Source: Eubacteriales Family XIII. Incertae Sedis bacterium (GTDB taxonomy: Bacteria > Bacillota > Clostridia > Peptostreptococcales > Anaerovoracaceae). From it: a stretch of DNA of 11,424 nt. The first letter of the stretch is position 1. Every line of letters starts with the position of its first letter. The notes under the pieces are model-generated. The model had not been told where the DNA came from. It was given only the letters and a program-made list of their open reading frames with translations, and ran no database searches. The translations under genes were made by a program, and so were the position numbers. The stretch lies in assembly GCA_031278255.1 (NCBI GenBank), contig JAITKU010000225.1, forward strand, positions 1 to 11,424, in the 5' to 3' direction. Below, piece by piece: positions 1 through 8,303 of the stretch.

Positions 1-1787
1 ATCTCGCCGTAATCGACTTCCTGCCGCGTGCGGGCGACCGCTATGTCACGCGCGTCGGGGCGCGGAATTCCGAATGGGCGCCCGTGCCGGCGTTTTCCGC
101 GCTTTCGGACTTTGCGCTCACCGCAGAGGAGCGAGCGCTTGCCGCAACGGATTACCGTATCCTCGTCAGTACCGTCGCAAACATCGAATTCCTCGACGCG
201 GACCGAGAGGATACGGAGAACGGCGATCGGTGGATTGCGATCAAGGATTATACCGATACCGACTTAAACGCCGCGTGGACTTTGGACCTGCAAAACCGCC
301 CCCGCGACATCACGGCGATCAAGTTCTGCGTGCGAGGATCGGGCGGCACCGATCCCACATCGGGCGCGCTCAGGCAGGGCGAAACATTTAAGGTCACTTG
401 GCCGATGTTCGTCCCCGCGGATATCCGCGAGGCGGCGAAAGACGCGATTGCATGGAACAGCGCGGCTTACAACGTGCAGTTCTTGACGCGAAAAAGCGAG
501 GACCCGCATACGCTGCGAAGCACCTGCTGGGAACCGGAAGCGGTCGGTATCGCGGTCAAGGGCGGCACGGACGGTCAACTCAGGCTTACAAAATCGCTGA
601 TCCATCCGAATGAGTTTGAACAGAGCGCGTTTACTTTCGCGCTTACCGCAGGAAGCTCGAATCCGGTATACGTCAAACGCGACGGCGCGGGAGCGTATGA
701 TTACATCTATACCGATAACGCGTCCGAATCCGATGCGCTTACCATCGAACTCGGCGACGCAAAAACGGCTTCCGTCCTGATCGGAGGTCTGCCGGAAGAC
801 CTGTACGCGGTCGAAGAACGCGGCGGACATACGCGCGAATACCGCGCTCTGCCGGCCGTTTACAAATCCGTCGTCCGGGAAGAACGCGGCGAATCCGCAG
901 AGGCCGCCTATGTGTGGGACAACTTCAAAGAGCCGAGCGCGCACGCGGAGATTGTAAACATCGCGCCGCGCCCGTATACGCTGCTCGTGCGAAAAGAGCT
1001 TCAAAATGTCTCGGCCGCCTCAAACAAGCGCTTTGCTTTTGAATTGCGAGACGAAAACAATGCCGGCGTTCGGCTGACCGGGCCGGAGGACGGAAGCTAT
1101 ACCTATGCTTCCGCCGGCGGCGACGCGACGCAATTCACCGTCGATGTGAACGCGGAAGGCTCGGGTTACGCGATGATTTCGGGCTTGCCAAAAGGAAGCT
1201 ACCGTGTCGTCGAATTGACGCCGGGTTACGAAGCGCGCTACGCCTACGCCTATATCCCGTGGGACGGCGAGGAAAAGTACATCGGTGAAACCGACGTGAC
1301 CGTCAGCATCGACCACCCGGAGACACTTTATCGGGTCACGGTGACAAACCACGTGTCAGTACCCGGCGGCCATACGTCCCCGCCCGTCGAGACGACAGAG
1401 CCGAAAGACAGGGCGCCGGACGACGGCGAAACCGCGAACGCGGGCGGCGGCGGAGACGAGACCGGCGCGGACGGGGACGGTACGGACCCCTCCGCGCTTC
1501 CGCGACCGATCTCGCCCGGCGGCAGTCTGATCCCGGCCGGGGACGGCGTATACGTCGAGATCGACGAAAACGGGCTTCCGCTCGGCGAATGGCGCCGGGA
1601 CGCGAACGGGCAATGGATCTTCGACGAATATCCGCCGCTCGCGGACAGGCTGCCGCAGACGGGTCCGCGCGGCGCGGCATCCGAGACCGGCCGCACGGTC
1701 TATCCCTTTATCTGCGGGTTCACGTTGCTTTTGCTCACGCTTTTGCCGGCGGCCCCGCGCGTGAAGAAAAGGCGGCAGCGGCACTAA
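1..1787 (+). CDS. LPXTG cell-wall-anchored surface protein with Cna-B/SpaA-like domains (5'-truncated by window edge)
   Basis: The reading frame is open from the first full codon (position 3) with no stop, so the gene begins upstream; the GTG at 84 is an internal codon rather than a credible start. About 594 residues are visible. Residues 1 to ~180 resemble the DUF11/adhesin-type repeats of Gram-positive surface proteins, judging by VIDFLPRAGD near the edge and a later NSAAYN. Two Cna-B/SpaA-like beta domains follow. Each has a plausible isopeptide triad: Lys in LRLTKSL, Glu in YAVEER and Asn in EIVNI for the first; Lys in LLVRKEL, Glu in YRVVEL and Asn in VTVTN for the second. A Gly/Asp/Pro-rich linker comes next, then LPQTG (nt 1650-1664), a hydrophobic segment and the basic tail KKRRQRH, which together form a complete sortase signal. 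I infer an exported, wall-linked adhesin or pilin-like protein. Its ligand cannot be told and no sortase gene is in the window. Confidence 0.87.
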   Translation, partial: LAVIDFLPRAGDRYVTRVGARNSEWAPVPAFSALSDFALTAEERALAATDYRILVSTVANIEFLDADREDTENGDRWIAIKDYTDTDLNAAWTLDLQNRPRDITAIKFCVRGSGGTDPTSGALRQGETFKVTWPMFVPADIREAAKDAIAWNSAAYNVQFLTRKSEDPHTLRSTCWEPEAVGIAVKGGTDGQLRLTKSLIHPNEFEQSAFTFALTAGSSNPVYVKRDGAGAYDYIYTDNASESDALTIELGDAKTASVLIGGLPEDLYAVEERGGHTREYRALPAVYKSVVREERGESAEAAYVWDNFKEPSAHAEIVNIAPRPYTLLVRKELQNVSAASNKRFAFELRDENNAGVRLTGPEDGSYTYASAGGDATQFTVDVNAEGSGYAMISGLPKGSYRVVELTPGYEARYAYAYIPWDGEEKYIGETDVTVSIDHPETLYRVTVTNHVSVPGGHTSPPVETTEPKDRAPDDGETANAGGGGDETGADGDGTDPSALPRPISPGGSLIPAGDGVYVEIDENGLPLGEWRRDANGQWIFDEYPPLADRLPQTGPRGAASETGRTVYPFICGFTLLLLTLLPAAPRVKKRRQRH

Positions 1788-1813
1788 AGCAAAGGCCCCG
1801 AGCCACGCGCGCG

Positions 1814-1853
1814 AAAAGACAAAACGGCGCCGCCGGTCCGGCCGGCGGCGCCG
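1814..1853 (-). terminator. Second tandem rho-independent terminator downstream of the aminotransferase gene
   Basis: A perfect 12-bp GC stem (1825-1836 with 1842-1853) closes a 5-base loop. On the minus strand it is followed by the T-rich run TTTTGTCTTTT (1824-1814). On the plus strand no T run follows it, so it should stop minus-strand transcripts rather than those of the surface-protein gene. It lies directly behind another terminator, giving two in series between convergent genes. Confidence 0.65.
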
Positions 1854-1862
1854 CGGGGGCAC

Positions 1863-1897
1863 AAAAAAGCGGGGGCAAGGCGCTGCCCTGCCCCCGC
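1863..1897 (-). terminator. Rho-independent terminator of the aminotransferase gene
   Basis: A 9-bp perfect stem (GCGGGGGCA at 1869-1877 with TGCCCCCGC at 1889-1897), with further G-C pairs possible inside, is followed on the minus strand by six T (1868-1863). It begins 38 bases after the aminotransferase stop. The same GCGGGGGCA 9-mer recurs at 1853-1861, between the two hairpins. Confidence 0.82.
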
Positions 1898-1934
1898 TTG
1901 CCGCCATGCGGCGGCCCGAACAAAGTTCTTTAAA

Positions 1935-3296
1935 TCATTGCCGCTTTTTCGCCGCCTCTATGGACTGCTCGAAGATATCGAGGCCCGCGTCGAGCTGGGC
2001 GTCCGTCACGCAGAGCGGACACAGGAAGCGAATCGCGTTGCCGTAGGTCCCGGCGCTTTCGAGTACGAGGCCGCGCGTCCACGCCTCCTCCACGATCGCG
2101 TTCACGATATCGGCGTAAGGTTCCTTGCCGGCCTTGGTTTTTACGAACTCGATGCCGATCATGGCGCCCACGCCCCTGACATCTCCGATGAAATCGAAGC
2201 TGTCTTTCCACGCGCCGAAACGCTTCATGCACTTGTCGGCGATCCGCAGCGCCTTGCCCGGATAATCCTCCTTTGTCATGATCGCGAGGACCTGCAACGC
2301 GGAGGCCGCGGCGACGGCATTGCCGCAGTAGGTGCCGCCGATGGTGCCGCCCGGCGTGCCGTCGAAGATCTCCTTGCGGGCCACGACCGCGGAGAGCGGC
2401 AAACCGCCCGCGATGGATTTGGCCATGGTGATGATGTCGGGGGCGCAGCCGGCCTCCTTGTAGTATTCCGACGCGAACATCCTGCCGGAGCGCGCGAAGC
2501 CCGTCTGCACCTCGTCCGTGACCATCAGGATGCCGTGCTTGTCGCAGATGGCGCGGACCGCCTTGACCCACTCGAGCGGCGCGGGGACGAAGCCGCCCTC
2601 GCCCTGCACGGGTTCAAAGACGATGGCCGCCACGTACTGCGCGGGCGAGACCTCCACGAACACCTCTTCCAGCTTCTTGATGTAATGATCGACGGCCTCG
2701 GCCTCGCTCACGCCGGCGGGCCGCCTGTAGATATTCGGGAATTCCGCCCGGTAGACGCCGTCCGGGAAGGGTCCCATGCCGACGGCGTAGGCTTTCTTGG
2801 CCGTCATCGTCATCGTGAGCATGGTGCGACCGTGAAAGGCGCCCGTGAACACGATGATGTTCGGTCTCTTCGTGAAGCCCCGCGCGATCTTGACCGCGTT
2901 TTCGTCGGCCTCGGCGCCGCTGTTCACAAACATCGTGTTCCGAACATCGCCCTTTACGGGCGCGATCTTATTCAGGGCCTCCGCCAGATCGAGATAGCCC
3001 GCGTGCGTCACGATATTCATCATCGCGTGGAAATACTTCTCGGACTGTTCCTTTACGGCCGCGATGAGCGCGGGGTGGCTGTAGCCGATGTTCAGCACGC
3101 CGACGCCCCCGACCCAGTCGAGGAAAATATTTCCGTCAACATCCTCGAACATGGCGCCCTCGCCGCGTTTGATCACGAGCGGATAGATGGATTTGACGGC
3201 CGTCGGTATCACGCGCGCCCGCTTTTCGAGCAGCTCTTTCGCTTTCGGACCGGGCAATGCCGTGTTTACCTTTGGCAACGCTTCTCGCAATGACAT
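1935..3296 (-). CDS. gabT: Class III PLP-dependent aminotransferase (4-aminobutyrate / omega-amino acid type)
   Basis: The 453-residue protein matches the usual length of GABA aminotransferases. It moves an amino group from an omega-amino acid (GABA, beta-alanine or similar) to a keto acid with PLP in the cytoplasm. Visible family landmarks are SGAEA (126-130, phosphate binding), FEPVQGEG (227-234, with the conserved Glu), DEVQTGFARSG (261-271, with the Asp that contacts the pyridine nitrogen), MAKSIAGG (291-298, Schiff-base Lys293) and AIRFLCPL (421-428, with the Arg that pairs with a carboxylate). The ATG at 3296 has a well-placed GGGAGGAG eight bases upstream. The gene lies 68 bases behind a sigma-54 activator on the same strand and ends at tandem terminators. 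Substrate choice within class III cannot be read from sequence. GABA is the default, and beta-alanine is attractive because preTA is nearby. The symbol follows the family rather than proven function. Confidence 0.88.
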   Translation of the reverse strand: MSLREALPKVNTALPGPKAKELLEKRARVIPTAVKSIYPLVIKRGEGAMFEDVDGNIFLDWVGGVGVLNIGYSHPALIAAVKEQSEKYFHAMMNIVTHAGYLDLAEALNKIAPVKGDVRNTMFVNSGAEADENAVKIARGFTKRPNIIVFTGAFHGRTMLTMTMTAKKAYAVGMGPFPDGVYRAEFPNIYRRPAGVSEAEAVDHYIKKLEEVFVEVSPAQYVAAIVFEPVQGEGGFVPAPLEWVKAVRAICDKHGILMVTDEVQTGFARSGRMFASEYYKEAGCAPDIITMAKSIAGGLPLSAVVARKEIFDGTPGGTIGGTYCGNAVAAASALQVLAIMTKEDYPGKALRIADKCMKRFGAWKDSFDFIGDVRGVGAMIGIEFVKTKAGKEPYADIVNAIVEEAWTRGLVLESAGTYGNAIRFLCPLCVTDAQLDAGLDIFEQSIEAAKKRQ

Positions 3297-3364
3297 GATT
3301 CACTCCTCCCTTTTTACACTCTTTTGATTATGCAAACGTATCCGCCGGACCGCGCCGGCAATTC

Positions 3365-5161
3365 CTAAGTGATATCGAGTTCCGACAGTCTGCGGTACAA
3401 GGTTGCCCGCGATATGCCGAGTTCCCTGGCGACCGCCTCCTTGGCGCGGCTGTCGGTGCCGTACTGCCCCAAGCGTTTCGCGATGAGTTCCCTCTCGTAG
3501 GCGCGTATCCGCTCCGCAAGGGAAGCCCCCCTTTCGGGCGGCTGCGCCCGCCCCGTCTCGCCGCGCAGAATCCGGGCGGGAACGGCGTCCGTGTCTATAC
3601 GATCGCCGCAGGCCATGTTCACGCCGTATTCCACGGCGTTTTCGAGTTCCCTGACATTGCCCGGCCAAGGGTGGTTTTCATAGATTCTCTCGGCCTGTTC
3701 CGTAAAGCCGACGATCCCCTTGTTCATGAACGCGTTGTACTTGGCCAGAAAATGCTTCATCAGGAGCCGTATGTCATCCCGCCTGCCGCGCAGGGGCGGC
3801 GTCGTGAGGGGAATGACGCTGAGCCGGTAGTACAGATCCTCTCGGAAGCTCCCCAGGCGTATCATCTCTTCGAGGTTCTTGTTCGTGGCCGCGATGACCC
3901 GCACGTCCGTCAGGACGGTCTTGTTGCCGCCGACGCGCTCAAAGCGCATGTTCTGCAGGACGTGCAGCAGTTTTACCTGCAGGTGGAGCGGCATATCCCC
4001 TATCTCGTCGAGAAAGATGGTGCCGTCGTTCGCCAGTTCAAACTTGCCGACCTTGCCGCGTTCGCTCGCGCCCGTAAAAGCGCCTTTCTCATAGCCGAAC
4101 AGCTCGCTTTCCAGCAGGTTTTCCGGGATCGCGCCGCAATTGACGGTTACGAACGGGCCGCCCGCGCGCAGACCCGAGTAATGGATGGCTTTCGCGAACA
4201 TCTCCTTGCCCGTGCCGCTCTCGCCCGTGATCAGCACCGTGGAATTGCCGCGGGAGATCGTCACCGCTTGGTTCTTTATGCGAAGCATGGCCGCGTCGTC
4301 GCCTATGATGTCGTCAAAGGTGTATTTGAGCGCGCCGGTGTTGATGCTGTACGCGAGTTTTTGGGCCTCCTCGATATCCCGAAACGAGATTACGACGCCC
4401 CCCGTCTCCGTACCGCAGCGATAGGGCTTGGCGGTCACGATGAAATGCCGGGTGCCTTTCCAAGTCCTGTAGACCTCCTCGCGCTCCGTGTAACCCCTGC
4501 CCGTCCTGATCACGTCCAGGGCCGGCGCGCCGTGCATGTACTCGCTGATATGGCAGCCGACAACGGCGCTTCGCGAAGCGGAAAACAGTTTCTCCGCCGT
4601 CCTGTTGCAATGCTTGATATAACCGTTGCGATCGATGTCGAAGATACCCTCGTGCGCGGCCTCGATCACCGTGGTCAGCTCGTTCATCGCGCTCTCGGCG
4701 GCGTTCAAAAGGGCGCGCTGGTCGGCCTTGGCCGCGAGCAGATCCGCCATCTTCTCGACAAAGACGGCCATGATCTCATGCCGGTCGATCAGTACCGCGC
4801 GCTGTTCCTCCTGCACGGCGATCAATCCGATGACGCCTATGACGGCGCCGTGGAGCATAATGGGCGTGCAGATCTCCGCAAGTTCCCGCGCGTCCCCGGG
4901 GAGCAGGGACGTGCCGTAATCGGGGTATTTGTCCGTGTCCTCGATGTAGGCCGTCGCGTCGCTTCGCAGCATACGCGCGTACAGATACTCCCCGTCGAGC
5001 CGGCCGAACTCCTCTTTCGCGCCGATCTTGCCGCGGTAAGCGCCCGTGCCGCCGACCAGGGTCAGCGTGTCGTCAACGATCTCCACCTCCACGCCTATGG
5101 CGATGGAAATAGCGTCCGCCACCTGCTGCACGCCGGCGGAAATGTCCATCAGTAACGACAT
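3365..5161 (-). CDS. Sigma-54-dependent enhancer-binding transcriptional activator (sensor + PAS + AAA+ + Fis HTH)
   Basis: This 598-residue cytoplasmic regulator should bind DNA upstream of sigma-54 promoters and remodel the polymerase with ATP. Residues ~1-145 form a GAF-like or unassigned sensor domain. A PAS domain lies at about 155-265. The AAA+ core has Walker A GESGTGKE (313-320), an intact GAFTGA sigma-54 contact loop (360-365), Walker B TIFLDE (381-386), FREDLYYRL (439-447) and WPGNVREL (499-506). A Fis-type helix-turn-helix closes the protein (about 575-595, ELGISRATLYRRL). There is no response-regulator receiver domain, so a small ligand rather than phosphorylation is the likely signal. 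ATG 5161 is preceded by GAGGGAAG. The gene ends just ahead of the aminotransferase, which is the most likely target by position. No textbook -24/-12 element is seen in the 68-base gap. The effector is unknown. Confidence 0.93.
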   Translation of the reverse strand: MSLLMDISAGVQQVADAISIAIGVEVEIVDDTLTLVGGTGAYRGKIGAKEEFGRLDGEYLYARMLRSDATAYIEDTDKYPDYGTSLLPGDARELAEICTPIMLHGAVIGVIGLIAVQEEQRAVLIDRHEIMAVFVEKMADLLAAKADQRALLNAAESAMNELTTVIEAAHEGIFDIDRNGYIKHCNRTAEKLFSASRSAVVGCHISEYMHGAPALDVIRTGRGYTEREEVYRTWKGTRHFIVTAKPYRCGTETGGVVISFRDIEEAQKLAYSINTGALKYTFDDIIGDDAAMLRIKNQAVTISRGNSTVLITGESGTGKEMFAKAIHYSGLRAGGPFVTVNCGAIPENLLESELFGYEKGAFTGASERGKVGKFELANDGTIFLDEIGDMPLHLQVKLLHVLQNMRFERVGGNKTVLTDVRVIAATNKNLEEMIRLGSFREDLYYRLSVIPLTTPPLRGRRDDIRLLMKHFLAKYNAFMNKGIVGFTEQAERIYENHPWPGNVRELENAVEYGVNMACGDRIDTDAVPARILRGETGRAQPPERGASLAERIRAYERELIAKRLGQYGTDSRAKEAVARELGISRATLYRRLSELDIT

Positions 5162-5178
5162 AATCTTCCCTCGCGGCT

Positions 5179-5207
5179 ATTATACCGGAAGGTTTCGCAT
5201 TTTTCCA
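5179..5207 (-). promoter_or_regulatory. Sigma-70-type promoter of the sigma-54 activator gene
   Basis: On the minus strand, a perfect TATAAT (-10) at 5184-5179 lies 17 bases after TGGAAA (-35, 4 of 6 consensus) at 5207-5202. The DNA upstream (about 5208-5275) is strikingly AT-rich for this genome and could act as an UP element. The predicted transcript start is only about 10 bases before the ATG, so the leader would be little more than the ribosome binding site. TTTCCGGAAA, a perfect 10-bp palindrome at 5222-5231, lies just upstream and could be an operator. Confidence 0.6.
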
Positions 5208-5281
5208 TGATTTTTGATCGCTTTCCGGAAATAAAACAATTACAATAAATATAAATTTTCTGAATTTTCAAATGGCGTCGT

Positions 5282-6946
5282 TCAACCGGTTTCGCCGCCC
5301 TGCGTGCGGTTCACGGCGGAGCCCAGGCGCAGCGCGTCCTTTTCCAAGACGCGCACAGCGTCGCCGATCTCCAGAATCCGATCCGCGGGCAGATCCGAAT
5401 CAAATACCAAGCTTGTATGGTATAATATATTCTCGAGCGCGCCGTGGATGTTCGCGATTTTTTCCCGCAGGGAGACGAGCCGGTCCTCCTCCGCAAAGTT
5501 CTGCAGGATATCCTGCCGCGTGACGACCGCGCCGAGGCCCGGATCGAATTCGGATATCCCCTCCACCGCCGTGACCGCATAGCCGCATTCCCGCCTGATC
5601 CGTTCCGCGAGGGCGCGCTTTTGGTCGGATTCGCCGTGGACCAGATAGATCATGCCGGGCGCCTGTCTGAAGCCGGATATCCAGTCCATCAGCCCGTCGC
5701 GGTCGGCGTGGCCCGAAAAGTGTTCGAGGTTGTGTATCTCCGCGTTCACGCACACCTCTTCCCCGAAGAGCGTCACGCGGTCGAGTCCGTTCAAAAGCGC
5801 GCGGCCCAGCGTGCCCTCGGCCTGATAGCCGACGAAAACGACGCTCGATTTGGGATTCCACAGGTTGTGCTTGAGGTGATGGCGTATGCGGCCCGCGTCG
5901 CACATGCCGCTCGCCGACAGGATCACCGTCGCGCCCGCGCGTTCGTTCAGCGCGCGCGATTCCTCGCTCGTGCGCGTGAAACGCAGGTTTTTGAAGTCGA
6001 GCGGATTGTCGCCTTTCAAGATGTACGCCTTGGTCTCGTCGTCGAATACCTGCGCGTTTCTGCGAAAGATCTCGGTCGCGCTCGTGGCCATGGGGCTGTC
6101 CACATAGAACATGATCTCGTCCAGTTCGCGCCGCGCCTGCGGGTTTTGCTCATAGAAGCGGTTGAACTCGAAGATCAGTTCCTGCGTCCGCCCCACGGCA
6201 AAGGACGGGATCACGACGTTTCCGCCCCGCCGCGCCGTGGCCAGCACGATATCCGTCAGATGATCGATGCCCGTCGTGCCGCGGGTCTCGTGCAGCCTGT
6301 CGCCGTAGGTGCTTTCCATGATCACGCAGTCGGCCTTTTTGATGATCTTGGGGTCCCGCAGGATCGGGCGTCCCTCGACGCCGAGGTCGCCCGAGTAGAC
6401 GAGCTTCGTCGTGCGCCCGTTCTCCTCCGCCCACAATTCCGTGACGGCGGAACCCAAGATGTGGCCGGCCTCGTTGAACACGAAACGCAACCTGTCGTTC
6501 GGCTCCACGAGTTGGTCGTACATGACGGGCGTGAGATATTGCAGGGCGTTTTCGGCGTCCTTGACGGTGTAGAGCGGCTCGCTGAGCGGCTTTCCCGCGC
6601 GCGCGGCCTTGCGGTTTCTCCATTCGGCCTCTTTCTCGTGGATGTAAGCGCTGTCCCGCAGCATGATGCGCGCGAGATCGGCCGTGGCGTCGGTGCAGTA
6701 TATCCTGCCCGAAAACCCCCGCTTCACGAGCAGGGGTATGCGCCCGCAATGGTCGATGTGCGCGTGGCTGAGCAACAGGAAGTCTATCTCGGCGGGATCG
6801 AACGGAAAGGCATCGTAATTGCAAGCCTCCTGCGCTTTCGATCCCTGAAACTGCCCGCAGTCCAGCAGTACCCGAAATCCATCCCCAAAGACGAGATGGC
6901 AGGAACCCGTGACGGAGGTCGCCGCTCCGCAGAATTTTATCTTCAT
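5282..6946 (-). CDS. Beta-CASP metallo-beta-lactamase-fold RNA-processing nuclease (YSH1/CPSF-73-like)
   Basis: This is a 554-residue member of the beta-CASP family, whose bacterial members cut or trim RNA in the cytoplasm with two zinc ions. Visible motifs in order are HAHIDH (61-66, zinc ligands and catalytic Asp), EAGHILGSA (159-167, His162), YSGDLG (184-189, Asp187), then the beta-CASP cap with ESTYGDR (211-217, motif A), HFSGHADRDGL (409-419, motif B, His413) and VHGES (436-440, motif C, His437). All metal ligands appear present. About 75 residues after the core form a helical extension of unknown role that is common in Clostridial homologues. The ATG at 6946 has a GGGGG run just upstream. 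The gene lies 100 bases behind preA with no T-tailed terminator between them, so read-through is possible. Its job is probably general RNA turnover and unrelated to the catabolic neighbours. The exact substrate is unknown. Confidence 0.92.
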   Translation of the reverse strand: MKIKFCGAATSVTGSCHLVFGDGFRVLLDCGQFQGSKAQEACNYDAFPFDPAEIDFLLLSHAHIDHCGRIPLLVKRGFSGRIYCTDATADLARIMLRDSAYIHEKEAEWRNRKAARAGKPLSEPLYTVKDAENALQYLTPVMYDQLVEPNDRLRFVFNEAGHILGSAVTELWAEENGRTTKLVYSGDLGVEGRPILRDPKIIKKADCVIMESTYGDRLHETRGTTGIDHLTDIVLATARRGGNVVIPSFAVGRTQELIFEFNRFYEQNPQARRELDEIMFYVDSPMATSATEIFRRNAQVFDDETKAYILKGDNPLDFKNLRFTRTSEESRALNERAGATVILSASGMCDAGRIRHHLKHNLWNPKSSVVFVGYQAEGTLGRALLNGLDRVTLFGEEVCVNAEIHNLEHFSGHADRDGLMDWISGFRQAPGMIYLVHGESDQKRALAERIRRECGYAVTAVEGISEFDPGLGAVVTRQDILQNFAEEDRLVSLREKIANIHGALENILYHTSLVFDSDLPADRILEIGDAVRVLEKDALRLGSAVNRTQGGETG

Positions 6947-6991
6947 ACCGCCCCCATTTCAATATGCCCGCGCTTCCGTCGCAATCCCCCG

Positions 6992-7010
6992 CCCCCGCCA
7001 AAGGCGGGGG
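6992..7010 (-). other. GC hairpin between preA and the beta-CASP gene
   Basis: An 8-bp stem (CCCCCGCC at 6992-6999 with GGCGGGGG at 7003-7010) closes a 3-base loop. Neither strand has a T run after it, so it is not a standard intrinsic terminator. It may act as an RNA processing or stability element at the 3' end of preTA mRNA, or may have no role. The CGGGGG motif is repeated next to it on the minus strand, which allows a shifted pairing. Confidence 0.4.
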
Positions 7011-7046
7011 ACCGCGGCGTCCGGTCGATCGAATCGGTTTCGTCGC

Positions 7047-8303
7047 TCAGTCGTAGCACCGTTTCAAAACGATATCCGTCTTTTGGCGCCCCTCCTTGAA
7101 TTTGACCTCGCCCGGCGTGATACAATCCGCCGCGGGGCATACGTTCAGGCAGAGATGGCAGCCCACGCAGTTGTCGTTGATCACGGGCCGGCGCTTTTCC
7201 GCGTCCCAGTCGATGGCCTGATGCGCGCCGTCGTAGCAGGAGATGTAACACCGGCCGCAGCCCACGCATTTGTCCGCGTCGATCTTCGGAATAATCTTGA
7301 AATCGCGGTTCAATTCCTCGGCGGGTATGATGTTCGGCAGCGCCCCGCCGATCAGCGCGTTGAGATCGCGATATCCGCGTTCCTCCATAAAATGCGACAG
7401 GCCGCTGATCATATCCTCGACGATGCGGTAGCCGTACTGCATGACGGCCGTCGTCACCTGGATGTTGCGGCAGCCGACAAGCAGGAATTCCAAGGCGTCG
7501 CGCCAAGTCTCTATGCCGCCGATACCGGAGAATTCCGCGGCTTTCAATTCCGCGTCCTGCGCGAGCAGGGCGCAAAAGCGCAGCGCGATCGGCCGCACGG
7601 CCGCCCCGGAATAGCCGGAGATCGAGGACTTGCCGTCCACGACCGGCATGGCCGTCACATGTTCGAGGTCGATGTTCGTGATGGACTTGATCGTGTTGAT
7701 GGCCGAAACGCCCTTTGCGCCGCCCAAAACGGCCGCGCGCGCGGGCAGGTTCATATTCGTGATGTTGGGCGTCATCTTCGCGATGAAAGGGATATCCGTG
7801 ACCGAGGTGACGGCCTCGCTGTACTGTTTCACGAGTTCGGGCGAGGAGCCGACATCGGAACCCATCGCGTGGCTCGTCATCTGCGGACAGGAGAAATTCC
7901 CCTCTATCAGGTCCGCGCCCGCCTGCTCCGACATCTTCGCGAGCTTCTTCCACTCGTCCGTATCGCTGCCCATAATGCTCGAAACGACGATCTTGTCCGG
8001 ATAATCCCGCTTGAGCCGCGCTATGTATTCAAAGTTCAATTCCGTGGGTTTGTCGGAAATCTGCTCCATGTTCTTGAAGCCGATCCACGGCAGTCCCTCC
8101 TTGCCGTTGTTGTCGAAACGCGGCGAACATTCATCGGCGACAAATATGCCGATCGTCTTGAAAAACACACCGCCCCACCCCGCCTCAAAGCATTTGGCGA
8201 CCATATCGTAGTTGCCGCCTACGGGTGAGGACGAGAGGAAAAAGGGATTCTCGCATGTACGGCCCAAATATTCTATGGACAGGTCTTTTTTGATCGCCAT
8301 CAT
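7047..8303 (-). CDS. preA: NAD(P)H-dependent dihydropyrimidine dehydrogenase, catalytic subunit PreA
   Basis: PreA reduces uracil and thymine to the 5,6-dihydro forms with FMN, the first step of reductive pyrimidine breakdown, in complex with PreT. The 418 residues are close to the usual ~411. The N-terminus (NPFFLSSSPVGG, 19-30) opens a DHOD-like TIM barrel. NFSCP (136-140) carries Cys139 at the place of the catalytic acid typical of dihydropyrimidine dehydrogenases. AINTI (201-205) fits the substrate-binding Asn-Thr. The C-terminus has two [4Fe-4S] motifs, C346/349/352/356 and C379/382/385/389, as in the C-terminal ferredoxin part of mammalian DPD. The gene overlaps preT: its ATG at 8303 sits inside the preT stop (ATGATGA). 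A second ATG at 8300 is the better spaced one from the AAGGAGG site (7 versus 4 bases) and may be the true start. Related flavoproteins with other substrates cannot be fully excluded. Confidence 0.9.
   Translation of the reverse strand: MMAIKKDLSIEYLGRTCENPFFLSSSPVGGNYDMVAKCFEAGWGGVFFKTIGIFVADECSPRFDNNGKEGLPWIGFKNMEQISDKPTELNFEYIARLKRDYPDKIVVSSIMGSDTDEWKKLAKMSEQAGADLIEGNFSCPQMTSHAMGSDVGSSPELVKQYSEAVTSVTDIPFIAKMTPNITNMNLPARAAVLGGAKGVSAINTIKSITNIDLEHVTAMPVVDGKSSISGYSGAAVRPIALRFCALLAQDAELKAAEFSGIGGIETWRDALEFLLVGCRNIQVTTAVMQYGYRIVEDMISGLSHFMEERGYRDLNALIGGALPNIIPAEELNRDFKIIPKIDADKCVGCGRCYISCYDGAHQAIDWDAEKRRPVINDNCVGCHLCLNVCPAADCITPGEVKFKEGRQKTDIVLKRCYD

Noticed and set aside
84..86. GTG at 84 as the start of the surface protein
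   Set aside because: The same frame is open and domain-like upstream to the window edge (VIDFLPRAGD), there is no ribosome binding site before 84, and no signal peptide follows it.
1938..3293. Long plus-strand open frame opposite the aminotransferase gene (451 codons)
   Set aside because: It is an antisense shadow caused by GC-rich codon use. It has no ribosome binding site, no recognisable domain and an Arg/His/Asp-rich composition typical of mirrored frames, while the minus strand has clear family motifs.
3318..3350. Sigma-54 -24/-12 promoter for the aminotransferase gene
   Set aside because: On the minus strand GTTTGCAT gives a fair -12 half, but the preceding GG is 11 rather than 10 bases before GC and the -24 half does not read TGGCAC. 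It is too weak to annotate.
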